DNA from: Solirubrobacteraceae bacterium
GTDB lineage: Bacteria > Actinomycetota > Thermoleophilia > Solirubrobacterales > Solirubrobacteraceae
NCBI GenBank assembly: GCA_025935735.1
Contig: JAICUS010000033.1
Location: 1 to 20,036, forward strand
DNA length: 20,036 nucleotides
Reading direction: 5' to 3'
Part shown: piece after piece, positions 1 to 6,910 of the stretch
How the letters are laid out: every line of letters starts with the position of its first letter
Numbering within the stretch: the first letter of the stretch is position 1
Notes under the pieces: model-generated
The model's input: the letters and a program-made list of their open reading frames with translations, nothing else
What the model was told of the DNA's origin: nothing
Databases searched by the model: none
Position numbers and translations under genes: made by a program

Positions 1-1
1 C

Positions 2-337
2 ACCCGCGCCGGCGCGCTGTCGGGCGGCAACCAGCAGAAGGTGGTCATCGCCCGCGAGCTGTCGGCCGACCCGCGGGTGATCATCGCCGCGCAGCCCACC
101 CGCGGGCTGGACGTGGGGGCGATCGAGTTCGTCCACCGGCGGCTGATCGCCGAGCGCGACAAGGGCCGCGGCGTGCTGCTGATCTCGCTCGAGCTGGAGG
201 AGATCCGCTCGCTCAGCGACCGCGTGCTGGTGATCTACGAGGGCGAGATCGTCGCGGAGATGAGCCCCGAGTCCTCCGAGGAGGACTTCGGCGTGCTGAT
301 GACCGGCGGCGGCCGCCGGCAGGCGGTGTCCGGATGA
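2..337 (+). CDS. BMP/nucleoside-type ABC transporter ATP-binding protein (3' end)
   Basis: Only the last 111 residues are in the window; the gene begins upstream. It is the end of the second nucleotide-binding domain of a duplicated ATPase of the sugar/nucleoside (CUT2 and BMP, YufO-like) class. The ABC signature LSGGNQQK lies at the window start, followed by a Walker B region reading VIIAAQPTRGLD. The usual catalytic Glu after Walker B is Gln here, and the switch region reads LISLELEEI without the usual His. Both are typical of the degenerate second cassette in the nucleoside branch of the family. The stop overlaps the next start (ATGA), so the gene is translationally coupled to the two permeases. 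The cytoplasmic protein would energise import. The substrate (nucleoside or related) is inferred from the family, and the substrate-binding lipoprotein should lie upstream. Confidence 0.93.
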   Translation, partial: TRAGALSGGNQQKVVIARELSADPRVIIAAQPTRGLDVGAIEFVHRRLIAERDKGRGVLLISLELEEIRSLSDRVLVIYEGEIVAEMSPESSEEDFGVLMTGGGRRQAVSG

Positions 338-1548
338 GCGACGTCGACGACGAGCTCCCGCCCGACGCGACCGTCGCCGCGCGGCTGTCCATCTACCTGC
401 GCGGCGGCGGCGTCATCACGCCGCTGATCACCGTGCTGGTGGCGTTCATCGCCGGGGGGCTGGTGGTCCTCGCCACGGGGCACAACCCGTTCGCCACCTA
501 CAAGGCGATCTTCAACGGCACCGGCCTGAACTGGATCTTCCCCTGGACGAGCAGCGTCGACCGCTCGACCGCGGCGATCAACATGCAGCAGACGCTCATC
601 CAGACGACGCCGCTGATCCTCACCGGCCTGGCGGTGGCCTTCGCCTTCCGCTGCGGGCTGTTCAACATCGGCGGCCAGGGCCAGTACCTCGCCGGCTCCT
701 ACGTCGCCGTGTGGGTCGCCTCGTCGTTCCACGGGATGAACGGCTTCGTGCAGATCGTGCTGGCGATCGTCGCCGGGTCGCTGGCCGGCGGTGTGTGGGC
801 GGGGATCTCGGGCGCGCTGAAGGCGCTCACCGGGGCCAACGAGGTGATCACCACGATCATGCTCAACTGGGTGGCGATCTGGGTCGGCTCCTACCTGTTC
901 GCGCTGGGCGGCCCGCTGCAGAACAGCAACCCGCAGCAGCAGGACGTGCCGGTGTCCAACGACATCGCGCCGGCGGCGCACCTGCCGGTGTTCTGGGGCG
1001 ACCCGCAGCTGCAGGGCCTGCACATCGGCCTGTTCGTCGCGCTCGCCGCGCTGCTGGTGTTCTGGGTGGTGCTCAACCGCACGACGACCGGCTACGAGGT
1101 GCGCGCGGTGGGCTTCAACCCGGAGGCGGCGGCCGCGTCCGGCATCTCGGTCAAGCGCAACTACATCCTGGTGATGGCGGTGTGCGGCGCGTTCGCCGGG
1201 CTCGCCGGCACGCTCGACGTGCTCGGCTGGGAGTTCCGCATCGCCACCAACGACATCCTCAACAGCCAGCTCGGCTTCCTCGGCATCGCCGTCGCGCTGC
1301 TCGGGCGCAACACGGCCACCGGCACGCTCTTCTCGGCGCTGCTGTTCGGCGCGCTGATCACCGGGACCTCCGTGCGCAACCTGGACCCGAACATCTTCGA
1401 CCCGGCGCTCGCCATCAACCTCACCTACATGATCCAGGGGCTCGTCGTCCTGTTCGTGTCCACCGACGTGCTCGTGGTCTACCTGTGGCGGCTGCGCCGG
1501 CGCCGGCGCGCGCCGTCCGGGCCCCAGCCCGTGGAGGTGGCGGCATGA
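334..1548 (+). CDS. ABC transporter permease, nucleoside/BMP type (first subunit)
   Basis: This 404-residue polytopic membrane protein belongs to the branched-chain/CUT2 permease superfamily (YufP/NupP-like). The first membrane segment follows a short hydrophilic N-terminus of about 30 residues. The loop GLFNIGGQGQ near residue 110 is the conserved permease signature that contacts the ATPase in this family. Around residues 50-90 there is an extracellular stretch rich in Asn, Trp and Ser, usual for the longer of the two permeases. The C-terminus is Arg-rich (LRRRRR) and cytoplasmic. The ATG overlaps the ATPase stop, and its own stop overlaps the next permease start, so the three genes form one tight operon. 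Function is assigned by family; substrate is not proven. Confidence 0.93.
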   Translation: MSDVDDELPPDATVAARLSIYLRGGGVITPLITVLVAFIAGGLVVLATGHNPFATYKAIFNGTGLNWIFPWTSSVDRSTAAINMQQTLIQTTPLILTGLAVAFAFRCGLFNIGGQGQYLAGSYVAVWVASSFHGMNGFVQIVLAIVAGSLAGGVWAGISGALKALTGANEVITTIMLNWVAIWVGSYLFALGGPLQNSNPQQQDVPVSNDIAPAAHLPVFWGDPQLQGLHIGLFVALAALLVFWVVLNRTTTGYEVRAVGFNPEAAAASGISVKRNYILVMAVCGAFAGLAGTLDVLGWEFRIATNDILNSQLGFLGIAVALLGRNTATGTLFSALLFGALITGTSVRNLDPNIFDPALAINLTYMIQGLVVLFVSTDVLVVYLWRLRRRRRAPSGPQPVEVAA

Positions 1549-2753
1549 CCGCGACGGCGCCCGCCCGCGAGAAGACGAGCGCGCCCGCCTGGGCGACGCC
1601 CAAGGCCGTCGGCTGGGCCGGCGTGGCGCTCGCCGTGCTGGCGTTCTTCATCGCGGTGCCGCCGCTGGAGGTGCGCTCGTGGGTGCCGGTGGCGATCCTC
1701 GCCGCGCTGGGCGTGGCGGCGGGCGCGGTCGCCGTCCGCGGTGGCGAGACGCGGCTGGGCTGGTGCGCCGGGGTCGGCGCGGTGGGCGGGTTCGCCGGCG
1801 GCCTGGCGGCGACGAAGTCGGGCACCTCGCATCTCGAGCAGGTGGTGGTCTGGGGCGCGCTGCTGGCCTCGACCCTGCGCTACGCGACGCCGCTGATCTT
1901 CGGCGCGCTGGGCGGGCTGTTCTCCGAGCGCAGCGGCGTCATCAACATCGCGCTGGAGGGGATGATGCTCGTGGGCGCGTTCGCCGGCGCCTGGGGGGCG
2001 GACATCACGGACTCGTGGCTGGGGGGGCTGGTGATCGCGGTCATCTTCGGCGCGCTGTTCGCGCTCATCCACGCGGTGTTCGCCGTCAGCCTGCGGGCCG
2101 ACCAGATCGTCTCCGGCACCGCGCTGAACCTGCTCGCGCTCGGCCTCACCGGCTACCTGTACGTGCAGATCTACGGCAACAATGGCACGCCGGACGACCT
2201 GCCGGCGGTGCCGGACATCAAGCTGCCGATCGACTCGGTGCCGTTCTTGGGCGACGTGTTCGGCCAGCTCAACCTCCTGGTGTGGCTCGCGCTGGCGATG
2301 GTCGTCGTGACGTGGGTGGTCGTCTTCCGCACGACCGCCGGCCTGCGGCTGCGCTCGGTGGGCGAGCACCCGCTGGCCGCGGAGACGGCGGGGCTCTCGC
2401 CGGTGCGCACGCGCTACATCGGGGTGATGACGTCGGGCTCGCTGGCCGCGGTCGGCGGGGCGTTCCTGTCGATCGGCTTCAACCACTCGTTCACCCAGAA
2501 CATGACCGCCGGCCGCGGGTTCATCGCGCTCGCCGCGCTGATCTTCGGGCGCTGGCGGCCGGGCGGCGCGCTGGCCGCGACGCTGCTGTTCGGCTTCGGC
2601 AGCGCGCTCGCCCAGCGGCTGCCCACGTTCTCGGCCTCCGGCGCGGTGCTCTTCCAGGCGCTGCCCTACGTGCTGACGCTGATCGCGGTCACCGGCGTGA
2701 TCGGCCGGTCGATCCCGCCGGCCTCGCTCGGGCGCCCGCTGCCCCGCTCTTAA
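1545..2753 (+). CDS. ABC transporter permease, nucleoside/BMP type (second subunit)
   Basis: This 402-residue polytopic permease is the partner of the preceding one (YufQ/NupQ-like). The ATG at 1545 overlaps the previous stop as ATGA. The frame stays open upstream to 711, but that stretch lies inside the first permease and has no membrane character, so 1545 is the start. The conserved family loop GVINIALEGMMLVGAFAG sits near residue 130, and later helices include GFIALAALIFGRWRPGGA, also typical. An extra hydrophobic N-terminal portion of about 100 residues (three predicted membrane segments) precedes the core, so the protein is longer than the usual roughly 300-residue second subunit. It is the last gene of the operon; no clear hairpin terminator follows in the 39-bp gap to the next gene. 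Confidence 0.93.
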   Translation: MTATAPAREKTSAPAWATPKAVGWAGVALAVLAFFIAVPPLEVRSWVPVAILAALGVAAGAVAVRGGETRLGWCAGVGAVGGFAGGLAATKSGTSHLEQVVVWGALLASTLRYATPLIFGALGGLFSERSGVINIALEGMMLVGAFAGAWGADITDSWLGGLVIAVIFGALFALIHAVFAVSLRADQIVSGTALNLLALGLTGYLYVQIYGNNGTPDDLPAVPDIKLPIDSVPFLGDVFGQLNLLVWLALAMVVVTWVVVFRTTAGLRLRSVGEHPLAAETAGLSPVRTRYIGVMTSGSLAAVGGAFLSIGFNHSFTQNMTAGRGFIALAALIFGRWRPGGALAATLLFGFGSALAQRLPTFSASGAVLFQALPYVLTLIAVTGVIGRSIPPASLGRPLPRS

Positions 2754-2792
2754 GGCGTATACGAGCAGCCCGGGGAGTGCCATCATCGGGGC

Positions 2793-3389
2793 ATGGTCTC
2801 CCGCTCATGTCTCGGCCTCGCCGCTGTGCTGGCGCTGGCCGCGTGCGGGGGCTCGACCGACCGGCTGGACCTCAGGACGCCCGGCGCGCACCCCGGCACG
2901 CTGCCCGCCGCCACCCTCGCGCCGCCGCCCACGGCCACGCCGACACCGAAGCCGAAGCACAAGCCCAAGCCCAAGCTCGCGCGGATCTCGGCCGACGAGC
3001 GGCACGTGATCAAGGGGTGGTCGGAGGCGCTGCGCCACGGCCACGTGACCGCCGCGGCGCGCTACTTCTCCATCCCGAGCGTGGTCCAGAACGGAATCCC
3101 GGCGTTCCTGACCAGCCGCGCGGAGGTCCGCCAGTTCAACCGCGGGCTGGCCTGCGGGGCGAAGCTGCTGAGCGTGCGCCGCGGCGCCGCCCACGCGGTG
3201 CTCGCCACCTTCCGGCTGACCAACCGCCCGGGCGCCGAGTGCGGGACGGGCAAGGGCAGCCTCGCCGCTGCGAAGATCCTCGTCCGGCGCCACCTGATCA
3301 TCGAGTGGCTGCGCGCCGACGACCAGGTCGACCCGGCGGTCGCCGCCAAGTCGGGGGCGGCCACGCCGACGCCCACCCCGACCCCTTAG
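2793..3389 (+). CDS. Small exported lipoprotein with K/P/T-rich linker, unknown function
   Basis: This 198-residue protein has a lipoprotein signal peptide: Arg4, a hydrophobic core, and the lipobox LAAC with Cys18 as the lipidated residue. A low-complexity linker rich in Pro, Thr and Lys (TPTPKPKHKPKPK, about residues 48-65) separates the anchor from a compact domain of about 120 residues. The domain begins ADERHVIKGWSEALRHGHV and continues with ARYFSIPSVVQNG, which resembles the NTF2/SnoaL-like fold; this is a guess from sequence feel only. Two Cys residues (LACGAK and AECGTG) could form a disulfide. The C-terminus is a TPTPTPTP tail. The stop codon interlocks with the stop of the convergent response regulator (TTAG). 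No function can be assigned. Confidence 0.85.
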   Translation: MVSRSCLGLAAVLALAACGGSTDRLDLRTPGAHPGTLPAATLAPPPTATPTPKPKHKPKPKLARISADERHVIKGWSEALRHGHVTAAARYFSIPSVVQNGIPAFLTSRAEVRQFNRGLACGAKLLSVRRGAAHAVLATFRLTNRPGAECGTGKGSLAAAKILVRRHLIIEWLRADDQVDPAVAAKSGAATPTPTPTP

Positions 3390-3793
3390 CGGCGGATCGA
3401 CGGGCTGACGTAGCGCTCGCCGCGAACGGCCGCGTCCAGGCCGGCCAGCAGCTCGGGCAGGCCGCCCTCCTTGAGCACGATGCCGTCGGCCCCGGCCTCG
3501 AGCACGCCGTCGAGCTCGTGCGGGTCGGTGGTGGCGGTGAACACGAGGAGCCTGGCCCGCGTGGGCGACTCGGCGAGCGCCCGGATGAGCGACTCGCCGC
3601 CGCCCTCGGAGGCCAGGTGGAGGTCCACCACGGCGACGTCGGGGTCGGACTCGAGGATCAGCGCGCGCCCGGACTCGGCCGTGCCGGCGGTGCCGGTCAC
3701 CTCCCAGCCGAGCCGGGTGAGCACGTCGCGCAGGAAGATGCGCAGGGCGCCGTGGTCCTCCACGATCGCCACCCGCTTGCCGGATGCGGTCAT
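3386..3793 (-). CDS. Stand-alone response regulator receiver protein
   Basis: The 135 residues form a complete CheY-like receiver domain. The acidic pair is E12/D13 (IVEDH), the phospho-acceptor is D57 (VVDLH), the switch Thr is T87 (FTATT) and the conserved Lys is K109 (VLKEG). It ends in GERYVSPSIRR, the exact place where NarL/LuxR-family regulators run into their helix-turn-helix output domain, but a TAA stop follows. So it is either a single-domain regulator acting through protein partners or a NarL-type regulator that has lost its output domain. Start: ATG at 3793 with GAGG (3800-3803 on the reverse strand) 6 nt upstream. No histidine kinase is visible in the window, so it looks orphan. 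Confidence 0.9.
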   Translation of the reverse strand: MTASGKRVAIVEDHGALRIFLRDVLTRLGWEVTGTAGTAESGRALILESDPDVAVVDLHLASEGGGESLIRALAESPTRARLLVFTATTDPHELDGVLEAGADGIVLKEGGLPELLAGLDAAVRGERYVSPSIRR

Positions 3794-3860
3794 GGAGGAC
3801 CTCGGTACCCGTTAGTGGCCGTCCCCGCAACTACGCCGGGTTCTCGCGGGCCCCCGCCGC

Positions 3861-3927
3861 GTCTGCCGGCACCCGGCGAGCGCACACGTGCCACCAGCAT
3901 GCTCGCGCCCGCCGTGCACCGGCAGAC
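3861..3927. repeat. 9-bp inverted repeat in the 186-bp gap between two minus-strand genes
   Basis: GTCTGCCGG (3861-3869) and CCGGCAGAC (3919-3927) are perfect complements 49 nt apart, with partly matching flanking CAC/GTG. The gap 3794-3979 separates the secreted protein (stop 3980) from the receiver gene (start 3793), both transcribed leftward. The repeat could fold in the transcript as a read-through or termination structure, or may be chance in GC-rich DNA. No U-run follows. Confidence 0.3.
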
Positions 3928-3979
3928 ACGACGGTTGCTGCCGCGAGCGACCCACCGTATTCACGGGGACGACCACTGC

Positions 3980-4999
3980 TCAGCGCAGGATGCGCCGGAT
4001 CCGCACGACCTCGACGACCTTGCCCTTGGCGATGGTCTTCGAGCCCTTGAAGGTGAAGCGGAACCGGTAGTAGCCGCGCCGGTGGATCGTCACGTGGATG
4101 GTGAAGACCCCGTGCTTGCTGATCTTGCCGCGGCCGATCGTGCGGAAGTGCCTGCCGCGCTTGCCCTTGGCCGCGGCCAGGGTCACCCGCTTGCCGCGGG
4201 CGCTGCCCTCGTTGAGCTTGCCGCGGATCGTGTAGCGCGGCCCGATCGCGTCCGGGAAGCTGTCGAAGAACGCGAACGGGGTCATGATGCGCACGGTCAC
4301 CGGCGCGCTCCACGGCGTGTAGTAGGCCCCGCTCTTGCCCCGGGCGACCATGACGTAGGTGCCCGGCTTGGTGGCGAGCATCTGCACGGCGCCGGTGGTC
4401 GAGTCGACGTAGCCGTCCTGAACCGGACCGCCGAGGCTGCCGTCGGGCTGGACGACGCCGCCGAGCGCGTACTTGATCTCGTAGAGCCCCGCGCCCGGCG
4501 CGCCCTGGAAGCCGAGCGCCTGCGTGATGAGCTGGCCCGTGGGCGTGCGCTCCATCAGCGGCCCGGCGGGCGGCGCGATCGCCACCGTCGCCCCGACGGC
4601 GAACTGGTAGGTGGCGGTGGCCAGCGGCTTCGCGCAGCCGTAGTCCTTGGGCGCGAACGTCGTGACCGTGACGTTGTAGGTCATGTTGCCGTGGTAGTCG
4701 ACGTAGCGCGTCGCGTCGCTGCCGGCCAGGTAGCAGTCCGCCGAGGTCGCCGCGGTGCTGCCGTTCTGGTCGGTGTAGACGGCGGAGAACAGCCCGTTGG
4801 CGGCGGTCTCGTCGACGTGGACGAGCACCTGCGGGCTCATGTTGTGGATGGCCAGCGGCGCGCCCGGGGCGAGCGCGGCGTAGCTGCCGGCGTCGTTGGT
4901 CACGCTCACGCTGACCGCGGCGTGCGCCGCCGCCGGCGCGCCCGCCAGTACCGCCGCTGCACCGACCGCCGCGGCGCAGAGCTTGCGTTTCAGGTTCAT
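3980..4999 (-). CDS. Secreted protein of unknown function, basic C-terminus
   Basis: The 339-residue protein starts at ATG 4999, chosen because AGGAGG lies 5 nt upstream and the protein then begins with a classic Sec signal peptide (MNLKRK, then an Ala-rich core, AHA-A cleavage near residue 27). The frame is open further up to 5161, but that stretch lies over the divergent gene and lacks signal-peptide character. The mature part has many short beta-like stretches (YNVTVTTFAPKDYG, GTYVMVARGKSG), two Cys near residues 90 and 125, and a C-terminal module of about 90 residues. That module is strongly basic (RGKRVTLAAAKGKRGRHF) and resembles the Ig-like repeats often found in actinobacterial surface proteins. 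I do not recognise a family. The upstream spacer, with a 30-bp near-palindrome, is shared with the divergent DUF4031-SpoU gene. Confidence 0.85.
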   Translation of the reverse strand: MNLKRKLCAAAVGAAAVLAGAPAAAHAAVSVSVTNDAGSYAALAPGAPLAIHNMSPQVLVHVDETAANGLFSAVYTDQNGSTAATSADCYLAGSDATRYVDYHGNMTYNVTVTTFAPKDYGCAKPLATATYQFAVGATVAIAPPAGPLMERTPTGQLITQALGFQGAPGAGLYEIKYALGGVVQPDGSLGGPVQDGYVDSTTGAVQMLATKPGTYVMVARGKSGAYYTPWSAPVTVRIMTPFAFFDSFPDAIGPRYTIRGKLNEGSARGKRVTLAAAKGKRGRHFRTIGRGKISKHGVFTIHVTIHRRGYYRFRFTFKGSKTIAKGKVVEVVRIRRILR

Positions 5000-5031
5000 C
5001 CTTGCCTCCTGGGGAGTGAGTCGGCCGCGCA

Positions 5032-5061
5032 TCTTTCCGGACGGCGCGCCGTCGCGAAAGA
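5032..5061. promoter_or_regulatory. 30-bp near-perfect palindrome between divergent genes
   Basis: TCTTTC at 5032-5037 and GAAAGA at 5056-5061 flank a perfect 14-bp centre, GACGGCGCGCCGTC (5040-5053). Only the two pairs at 5038-5039 / 5054-5055 fail to match, so 13 of 15 pairs are complementary. It lies in the 91-bp spacer between the secreted-protein start (4999, leftward) and the DUF4031-SpoU start (5091, rightward). It could be an operator for one or both genes, or a mobile palindromic repeat unit. Confidence 0.5.
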
Positions 5062-5090
5062 CCCAGCGGGCAAGATGGGTCCCGCGACCC

Positions 5091-6065
5091 ATGCCCGTGC
5101 TCGTCGACCCTCTGCGCGCGTATCCCGACGCCGGCCTGGCCGTCGACCACTGGTGCCACATGGCGGTCGACGGCGAATGGGAAGAGCTGCACGCGTTCGC
5201 GGCCGGGCTGGGGATCGCGCGCGGGCGCTTCCAGGGCGACCACTACGACCTGCCGCCGTGGGTGCGCGAGCGTGCGGTGGCCGCGGGGGCGCTGGAGGTG
5301 TCCACGCCCGAGCTGCTGCGGCGGATGGCCGGTCCGCGCGGCGACCGCGCCCGCCGGCGGGTGCGCGAGCGCTTCGCCGCCGCCCGCCGCGACGGCACGC
5401 TCGCGGTGCTCGAGGGCTTCCACGCGCTCAAGCACGCGCTGCGCTTCGGCGCCGAGGTCCTGACCGCGGTGAGCCGCGACGCCCCGGCGGCGCTGGCGCT
5501 CGCGGCCGAGCTCGCGCCGGACGTCGCGGACGCGCTGGCCGAGCGGCTCGCGGCCGTGCCGCCGGAGCTGTTCGCCGCGCTCGCGCCGCGCGCGCCGGGC
5601 ACGGGCGTGATCGCCATCGCCCGCCGGCCGGCCGCCGATCTCGCCGCGGCGCTGGCCGGCCCCGGCGCGGTCGTCCTGCTCGACGCGCCGCGCCACCTCG
5701 GCAACGTCGGCGCCTGCGTCCGGGTGGCCGCCGCCGCCGGCGCGGCCGCGGTGCTCACCACGGGCACCGCCGACCCGTGGCACCCCGACGCCCTGCGCGG
5801 CGCGGCCGGCCTGCACTTCGCGCTGCCTGTGGCCCGCGTGGACGCGCTGCCCGCCACCGACCGCCCGCTCGTCGCGCTCGACCCGTCCGGCGAGCCGCTG
5901 CGCGCCCTCCCCGGCCGCCCGCTGCTGGCGTTCGGCTCCGAGCGCCGCGGGCTGTCCGCCGAGGTGCTCGCCCACGCCGACGCCCGCGTCGCCCTGCCGA
6001 TGCGCCCCGGCGTCTCCAGCCTCAACCTGGCGACCGCGGTGGCCGCCATCCTCTACCGGTCATGA
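5091..6065 (+). CDS. DUF4031 - SpoU/TrmH-family RNA methyltransferase fusion
   Basis: This 324-residue protein joins two domains usually found apart. Residues 1-80 match DUF4031: VDPLRAYP near the start, EELHAFAAGLGI, then FQGDHYDLPP and a conserved STPELLRRM. Residues about 175-324 are a SpoU (TrmH-class) 2'-O-ribose methyltransferase with its three knot motifs: LGNVGACVRVAAAAGA (motif 1, about 200), LLAFGSERRGLS (motif 2, about 280) and PMRPGVSSLNLATAVAAIL (motif 3, about 303). The middle is an Ala/Leu-rich helical linker. The likely role is S-adenosylmethionine-dependent methylation of tRNA or rRNA; the role of DUF4031 is unknown. The frame extends up to 4896 through the signal peptide of the divergent gene, so ATG 5091 is preferred. 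Its stop overlaps the DUF72 start (ATGA), so the two are coupled. Confidence 0.88.
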   Translation: MPVLVDPLRAYPDAGLAVDHWCHMAVDGEWEELHAFAAGLGIARGRFQGDHYDLPPWVRERAVAAGALEVSTPELLRRMAGPRGDRARRRVRERFAAARRDGTLAVLEGFHALKHALRFGAEVLTAVSRDAPAALALAAELAPDVADALAERLAAVPPELFAALAPRAPGTGVIAIARRPAADLAAALAGPGAVVLLDAPRHLGNVGACVRVAAAAGAAAVLTTGTADPWHPDALRGAAGLHFALPVARVDALPATDRPLVALDPSGEPLRALPGRPLLAFGSERRGLSAEVLAHADARVALPMRPGVSSLNLATAVAAILYRS

Positions 6066-6910
6066 CCTACGTGGTGGCCACGGGCGGCTGGTCGGTGGCG
6101 GGCTGGTATCCGCCGGGCGTCGAGGCGCGGGACCGGCTCGCGGCGCTGGCCGAGCGCCTCGACGCGGTGGAGATCGACTCGTCGTTCTACGCGCTGCCGG
6201 CCGCCCGGACGGTCGAGCGCTGGGCGAAGATCACCCCGGAGCGGTTCACGTTCACGGCGAAGCTGCACCGCGCGCTGTCGCGGCACGCCGCGCCGCTGAA
6301 GTCGCTGCCGGCCGACCTGCGCGACGGGGTCGAGGAGACGGGCCGCGGCCGGATCGTGCTCGACGACGGGCTCGAGGCCGCGCTGTGCGAGCGCACGCTG
6401 CAGGTGTTCGAGCCGCTGTTCGCGGCCGGGCGCCTGGACTGCCTGCTGCTCCAGCTCACGCCGGCGTTCAAACCGGGCGACCACGCGCTGGCGGAGCTCG
6501 AGCCGCTGGTGCAGGCGCTCGCGCCGGTGCCGGTGGCGATCGAGCTGCGCCACCGCGACTGGCTGAACCGGCGGGAGGAGACGCTCGGCTGGTTCCGCGA
6601 CGTGGGCGCGGCGTTCGTGTGCGTCGACGCGCCGCGCACCGCCGCGCCGGTGGTGATGCCGCCCGTGGACGCGGTCACCCGCGGCGACCTCGCCTACCTG
6701 CGCGCGCACGGCCGCGACGCCGAGGCCTACCTGAAGGGGCGCTCGGCCGCCGAGCGCTTCGACTACGCCTACACGGACGCGGAGCTGGACGAGCTGGCCG
6801 AGCGGGCGCGGGGACTCGACGCCGAGCGCGTGCTCTGCGCGCTCTCCAACGGCGCCCACGCGCTGGATTCCGCGCTCGGCATGCGACAAAGGCTCACAGG
6901 TCGAGGCTGA
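6062..6910 (+). CDS. DUF72 (YecE-like) family protein
   Basis: The 282 residues have the TIM-barrel-like DUF72 pattern: GGWSVAGWYPPGV at the start (family G-W-x-Y-P), VEIDSSFYALPAARTVERWA (the hallmark E-x-N/D-x-(S/T)-FY motif), FTFTAKLHR (FxFxxKxxR), LLLQLTPAF, then AIELRHRDWL (ExRHxxW) and DLAYLRAHGR (YxRxHG). The late Asn-Asn motif is reduced to LSNGAHA. Biochemical function is not established for the family. Coupled by ATGA overlap to the methyltransferase gene. The 3' end overlaps the convergent MOSC-reductase gene by 17 bp. Confidence 0.92.
   Translation: MTYVVATGGWSVAGWYPPGVEARDRLAALAERLDAVEIDSSFYALPAARTVERWAKITPERFTFTAKLHRALSRHAAPLKSLPADLRDGVEETGRGRIVLDDGLEAALCERTLQVFEPLFAAGRLDCLLLQLTPAFKPGDHALAELEPLVQALAPVPVAIELRHRDWLNRREETLGWFRDVGAAFVCVDAPRTAAPVVMPPVDAVTRGDLAYLRAHGRDAEAYLKGRSAAERFDYAYTDAELDELAERARGLDAERVLCALSNGAHALDSALGMRQRLTGRG

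Noticed and set aside
3784..4070. Short plus-strand frames in the gap between the receiver and secreted-protein genes
   Set aside because: No ribosome binding site and biased composition; nothing protein-like.
4896..5090. Upstream extension of the DUF4031-SpoU gene
   Set aside because: The extension would overlap the signal peptide and ribosome binding site of the divergent secreted-protein gene, and the DUF4031 match begins at 5091.
1679..6910. A very long open frame on the plus strand running through the permease, lipoprotein, receiver and secreted-protein genes
   Set aside because: Only its last 282 codons (DUF72) are protein-like. The rest is Arg/Gly/Pro-rich, out of frame with or antisense to well-supported genes, as expected in very GC-rich DNA.
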